NCBI GenBank assembly: GCA_003990745.1
Contig: RBNI01006523.1
Span: 1-11,240 of the forward strand
Direction: 5' to 3'
Source of the DNA: Jimgerdemannia flammicorona
Lineage: Eukaryota > Mucoromycota > Endogonomycetes > Endogonales > Endogonaceae
Length of the DNA: 11,240 nt
A program made the translations under genes and the position numbers. Shown here piece by piece: positions 7,618-11,240 of this stretch. The stretch's first letter is position 1, and every line of letters begins with the position of its first letter. Below the pieces are notes generated by a model, which was given only the letters and a program-made list of their open reading frames with translations, was not told the origin of the DNA and made no database searches.

Positions 7618-8748
7618 ATGAGTAGTACCAATATTGTCATCAAGGCTTGGGGGTCTACATTCGAATCAGAGCCAATTGTACTCGACCAAGGGGTCTATTG
7701 GCCAGCAGGAGTAACCAACAACGAAGAGAACCATATCTTTATTAATGAATATGGAGAGGTGGTTGTGATGGTGGTAAGGAACCTCTATGGCAATGAGCTT
7801 TGCCGCCACATCAACGAGATTTACAAGGATTGTATCAAATACCAGGTGGCAGAAAAGAGGAGGCGAAAAAAGCAAGGAGGGGGGGTTTGGATGGGAATTG
7901 GGTATACTGCAACACGCGAAGGGTGGGTTCCGGAGTTCCAAAATCCCCCGCACTCATCTCTCTTTTTTTTTTTAACCCCTCCTCAGATAAATCGCACTCT
8001 TTGCTGACATACTCTTTTTTGATACAATTCTAGGGATGCACAAGATTCTGTACCCCTACCAGAACTTTAGAAGTGCTGTTGAAGAGCAAACTATGTGCGA
8101 GCACGACATGGCCTGTGTGGCAATGGTGGCTATGATCTGGGGTTCTTTGAGCAGATTGGTAGAGCATATGGCAGACCAGCTTGGTGGTGATCTCGGTGCG
8201 GCTGTACATACATTCTTGGTACAATTTAGCATGCCTTATGAGGTAAGAAGCTCCGCTTTTTCAGGGTGCTGCGGCCCGGGAGGTTTCTGCCCCCCTGCAC
8301 GCAAAAAGGACTGACTGGTTGCCATCCATTTTGGCAGGTTTCCAAGCCAGGGCTCCTGGGGCTGGACTAAGGGCAGGCATCCACTAGTACAGCCTGGCAG
8401 TATGAGGTCCTAGGCCAAGGGTTCACCCAACTGTACACTCACATCACATCAGGATATGTCAGGTGCAACCTTTCTCTGCCCACACACACAGACAACAATA
8501 TCACCCTAGTAATGTTTTATATCCCAGAAAGGAAGGGCCCAATCTGGAAGGATAGTAGTAGAGTCTGGTACGACCTCACCTATGGTTTCAGGGTCCCATT
8601 TGCGGCCAACATGGCCATCCTATTCCAACCACATAATCACCATGGTACTATCGCCTTCGAGGAGAGCTCGAACACAACAGTCATCACACTCACAACGGAT
8701 GATAGGCTCATCAAGGCCTGGGACCAGCGGGTGGAGCAGTTTTTGTGA
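7618..8748 (+). CDS. unrecognised spliced protein, C-terminal or complete, 264 residues in the best model
   Basis: Predicted exons are 7618-7831, 8034-8242 and either 8338-8748 or 8377-8748. The first intron (7832-8033) has GTATCA, a CTGAC branch near 8003 and TTCTAG; the donor inside TGTATC makes a Trp codon across the junction and keeps frame. The second starts GTAAGA at 8243, has CTGAC near 8311 and its natural acceptor at 8337. That acceptor puts a TAA at 8368-8370 in frame. An acceptor at 8376 (GGGCAG) is also in phase and avoids the stop. So the gene is either intact with the distal acceptor or carries a nonsense codon. Notable peptide segments: SSTNIVIKAWGSTF, LDQGVYWPAG, a hydrophobic DMACVAMVAMIWGSLSRLV helix, and a conserved-looking C-terminus with FYIPERKGPIW, WYDLTYGFRVPF, FQPHNHHGTIAFEES and LTTDDRLIKAWDQR. 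I know no function. Codon-level quality and splice logic argue for a real gene. It may be the 3' part of the gene starting at 6592. Confidence 0.55.
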
Positions 8749-8852
8749 GGGTTAGGCAATCTTTTGTGAGGGTCAGGCAATCTTTCGTGAGGGTTAGGCA
8801 GCCATTTTACATGGGTTGGGCAGTCTTATGTGGGGGGGTTGGGTTGGGCGCC
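8741..8852. repeat. 21-bp minisatellite overlapping the stop codon
   Basis: Units at 8741, 8762 and 8783 are 21 bp each (TTTTGTGAGGGTTAGGCAATC type), followed by more diverged copies at 8804 (22 bp) and 8826 (27 bp, expanded G run). The first unit contains the TGA stop (8746-8748) of the plus-strand gene, so the repeat grew out of, or invaded, the end of the reading frame. Confidence 0.85.
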
Positions 8853-9049
8853 TCTTATGTAGCACTAGCTTAGCCATTATGCAGGGCCCTACTGGCCCCT
8901 CAGCCCTGCTCTGTAGCACTGCTGGTGCGGCACTGTGGTGCAGTGCCGGGGTGCCCGTGGGACCTGAACCAGTGACTTCAACTGCCAGAAATGCCCTCCA
9001 ATCACCCTCCGACTGCCAGAAGCACCCTCTGCCCCAGACTCCTTGGCGA
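8853..9049. other. GC-rich non-coding DNA
   Basis: GC-rich sequence with CTGCCAGAA-type short repeats (near 8980 and 9013) leads into the larger repeat array. Long open frames run on both strands, but they overlap one another and show no family motif, so they are regarded as by-products of composition. Confidence 0.5.
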
Positions 9050-9520
9050 CTTGGGGCTGCCCCCATGCCACTGGTGGAGGGCCACAAATTTTGTGTACTC
9101 TCTCCGCCTGCCCTGCATATCCCAGACACTTGCAGCTTGGGGCTGCTCCTTGCTGCTGGCGGAGGGCTGCAAATTTTGTGCACTCTCTCCACTGATCCTA
9201 CTCCTACCAACCCACCAACTGACCCTGTCCACTGACCTAGGTGCTGACAGCTTGGGGCTGCCCCTTGCTGCTGGTGGAGGGCCACAAATTTTGCACGCTC
9301 CTCCCACCTACTCCCCTGACCCGGACACTTGTGGCTTGGGGCTGCCCCTTGCTACTGGCGAAGGGCTGCAAATTTTGCGCACTCCCTCTACCAACCCACT
9401 GACCCGCTAACCTGCCCACCGACCCAGGCACTAGCAGCTTGGGGCTGCCCCTTGCTGCTGGCTGAGGGCTACAAATATTGCGTGCTCCCTCTGCTGCCAC
9501 TGCCAACCCCACCCACTTGG
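9050..9520. repeat. GC-rich long tandem repeat, five copies of 84-115 bp
   Basis: The core CTTGGGGCTGCYCCTTGCTG, followed by CTGGYGGAGGGCYRCAAATTTTG, occurs at 9050, 9136, 9251, 9335 and 9438. Spacings are 86, 115, 84 and 103 bp; the part after the core is a variable CCCACTGACC-rich spacer. The core is far better conserved than the spacers. CpGs are retained. All six frames are largely open through it, and none is credible as a gene. Confidence 0.85.
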
Positions 9521-9548
9521 GCCACAAACTCTGGACCGAGTCCTCAGG

Positions 9549-9606
9549 TTTTTTTTTCCTTTTTTTTTTTTATTAATTTGAAAGGTATTAATTTGAAAGA
9601 TATTAA
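9549..9606. repeat. T-rich tract plus 15-bp direct repeat
   Basis: Two T runs separated by CC are followed by two nearly identical 15-bp units TATTAATTTGAAAGG/A (9571-9585, 9586-9600) and a partial third. They separate the GC-rich array from the hAT transposase remnant and may include an element end. No terminal inverted repeat could be recognised with one end outside the window. Confidence 0.6.
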
Positions 9607-9665
9607 ATATTCCACAAGGCCAACCAACTTGTCTGCAGATCTGCCGAATTTTGGCAGCCCGAGCC

Positions 9666-11240
9666 CTACCAAGACTTCAGACACATATACACCTGGATTG
9701 TCTCAGCATTCAGTGCACACCTCTTTGGGGCAACGAGGTCCATCCTACCTGAGAACACCTGCTTGATGGGAGCGCTGGAGGCAGGAATCGCCAGGTAGTC
9801 TCAAGCCATATCACACAGGCTGGGGAAGTCTGTTTGATGCAGCTGCATGCCCCAGTGAGTAGAGCAGTGGTTAGATTGGTGAGTTAAATTGGCCCAACAT
9901 CTGCCTGACAATGCCCACCTGACAACCCACCTTCTACTAGTTGAGTATTTCTATGCCCTCCAGCAGAACCACGCAGTCACTGGCAAGATAAATGATAAGT
10001 TCATCTATTGATGGCAGCTCTTCCACTGATGGCAGCTCTTCTACTGATAGCTCTCTCTTCCTCTTTCTGCTGAAGTAAATGTGGGACAGGAGGGATCCCT
10101 CAGCATATTCATCTAGACTTCAGCCAGAACCTTGCGGCAGTACATAGTTTTTCCGATACACTTCGATTATGGCCTGTTTGGTTCTCTCAATGAAGTGCTG
10201 CTCCCAGCCCTGATCTTTATGGTATTGTAGCTTTAAGCGTGGGTCCAGCACTGTTCAAAGAAAAGGAGAGTGAGTTTTTGTAGGGTTTCCTCTGTTTTGG
10301 AAGGGGCAATGGCCACATGCCGACACTGATATACCTGTACTGATTGAGTATATGGTGGTATCTATTTGGGAGTAGTACTTTCTGAGCTTGCTTAGAGCAA
10401 TCTCCACAGCATCTCTCTGATCCGAGCTTAACCGCAAATCACCACAACCCTCCAGCCTGTCCTCGAGCTTGTCCTTTAGCTGGTCAATCAGAAGGTTGTA
10501 TACTGGTATCACAGAGCTTATTGTCAGGGTTGTTTGTTTGACTATATCCTTCATACAATTATCGAAACACTGGCAGTTATATGTGGTGAGGTATTGCATT
10601 GTGTGGAGGCAGACAAAATGAGTGTAGAGCCAGAGCAACCACTACTTACTTCCAAAACTCTGACAATATTCCTAAGTACATCCTACTCACTTTCACCTAG
10701 AGCCTCGGCCTGTATTTCCTTGTCAGCAGCCATTGTTGAATCTATTGGCTTTTTTTTTTTTTTTCCTTTAAATAAATCTTCTATCATCTGAAATAGTTGC
10801 TTCAGCTGACCAAAGAAAAAAAGGATACATACCACAGCAAACTCCAGCATGTGCTGGATCATTGCAAATGTTGAGTTCCAACACATACAGATGTCCAATA
10901 TAAGCTCTTTCGGGGCTAAACTGATTGCCCTACACTGTGCAGTGAATTTGTCTCATTGTTGTGGGGATGATTGGACTGACACAACCAGTTTGCGTAACTT
11001 GGAAATTATACTCAGGGCCCCTCCTCTCTTGGATGTTTTGTCTATGTGTGTAAGATAGTCCTGAACAGTGGGTGGGTTGGGGTCCTCAGGGGGGCTGACA
11101 TCGTGGTTTGGTGGTGAGGATCTGTGAGCAAAGTGAGGGGAGGGTGGCGGTGGTGTTAGACAAAGTGGTCTTTCATAGGGAAGGGGTAGGGGGGAGGGGA
11201 CCCCCTAGGGGGATCGGATAGGGGGAGTGATCATTGTATT
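9666..11240 (-). pseudogene. hAT-family transposase, C-terminal part, disabled; N-terminus outside window
   Basis: The minus strand shows the order expected of fungal hAT transposases: a Pro-rich linker (11210-11060), LSIISKLRKLVVSVQSSPQQ, CRAISLAPKELILD...WNSTFAMIQHMLE, DVLRNIVRVLE, TLTISSVIPVYNLLIDQL, LDPRLKLQYH, and the C-terminal dimerisation segment DYLAIPASSAPIKQVFSG. Introns with coherent phases are 10570-10649, 10251-10334 and 9843-9930; the stretch 10690-10832 is degenerate and contains a 15-A run. Nonsense codons lie at 10953-10955 (TGA), 10683-10685 (TAG), 10120-10122 (TGA), 9934-9939 (TAG TAG) and 9801-9803 (TGA); the TAG at 9666-9668 may be the true end. TGA before DYLAIP and before DKF stands where Arg is usual (CGA to TGA), and the TAGs stand where Trp is usual (TGG to TAG). 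The BED zinc finger would lie beyond 11240. The element would have moved by cut and paste; this copy cannot. Confidence 0.88.
11178..11199 (+). other. possible G-quadruplex motif
   Basis: Four G runs (3, 4, 6 and 4) are separated by loops of one or two bases on the plus strand. The same bases encode the Pro-rich linker of the hAT remnant on the minus strand, so the G-richness may simply follow from CCC/CCT proline codons. Confidence 0.4.

Noticed and set aside
8794..9527. Overlapping long frames on both strands in the GC-rich region
   Set aside because: All arise from stop-poor GC-rich repeats; they overlap each other and share no family motif.
10806..10832. Possible 27-nt intron (GTATGT...GGTCAG) in the hAT remnant
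   Set aside because: Too short for fungal splicing; a longer alternative to 10788 exists, but the region is degenerate, so no intron is called.

Overview
The window is eukaryotic and almost certainly fungal. The evidence is many short GT-AG introns (72-157 nt) with CTAAC or CTGAC-type branch sites 20-30 nt before the acceptor, a peroxisomal acyl-CoA thioesterase with a C-terminal SKI, decayed retroelement sequence, and a decayed intron-bearing hAT transposase. Nothing bacterial (operons, Shine-Dalgarno sites, CRISPR) is present. A TE-rich filamentous Dikarya genome fits best. Basidiomycota (Agaricomycetes-like) is my preference from intron density and transposase style, but a TE-rich ascomycete cannot be excluded.

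Layout. 1-735: AT-rich, with no CpG, holding a poly-T/poly-A tract, a 28-bp tandem repeat and a 111-codon gag-like remnant on the minus strand. 736-1127: AT-rich spacer. 1199-2919 (minus): the one clearly intact gene, an 8-exon, 340-residue acyl-CoA thioesterase with a CRE-like palindrome and an E-box upstream. 3012-6191: about 3.2 kb with no CpG at all, carrying two divergent decayed reading frames: an unidentified frame of about 320 codons (minus, 4171-5142) and a Ty3/Gypsy-like gag-protease frame (plus, 5213-6154). 6155-6590: abrupt change to a 10/14-bp tandem mosaic and then a pyrimidine-rich stretch. 6592-8748 (plus): an unrecognised multi-exon gene or pair of genes, interrupted in the middle by two 15-bp minisatellites and a CTCA microsatellite. 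8741-9520: a 21-bp minisatellite that overlaps the stop codon, then GC-rich DNA with five 84-115-bp repeats. 9666-11240 (minus): C-terminal two-thirds of a hAT transposase pseudogene with at least six nonsense codons but a coherent intron/frame structure.

Working together: only the thioesterase has an assignable role (hydrolysis of acyl-CoA in peroxisomes, linked to beta-oxidation). The rest is a nested TE landscape of different ages. The retroelement tract has lost every CpG, whereas the hAT copy keeps CpGs and shows only scattered C:G to T:A nonsense changes, so it is probably younger. I found no convincing new multi-gene system. The most open questions are the unrecognised protein at 7618-8748 and the unidentified decayed frame at 4171-5142.
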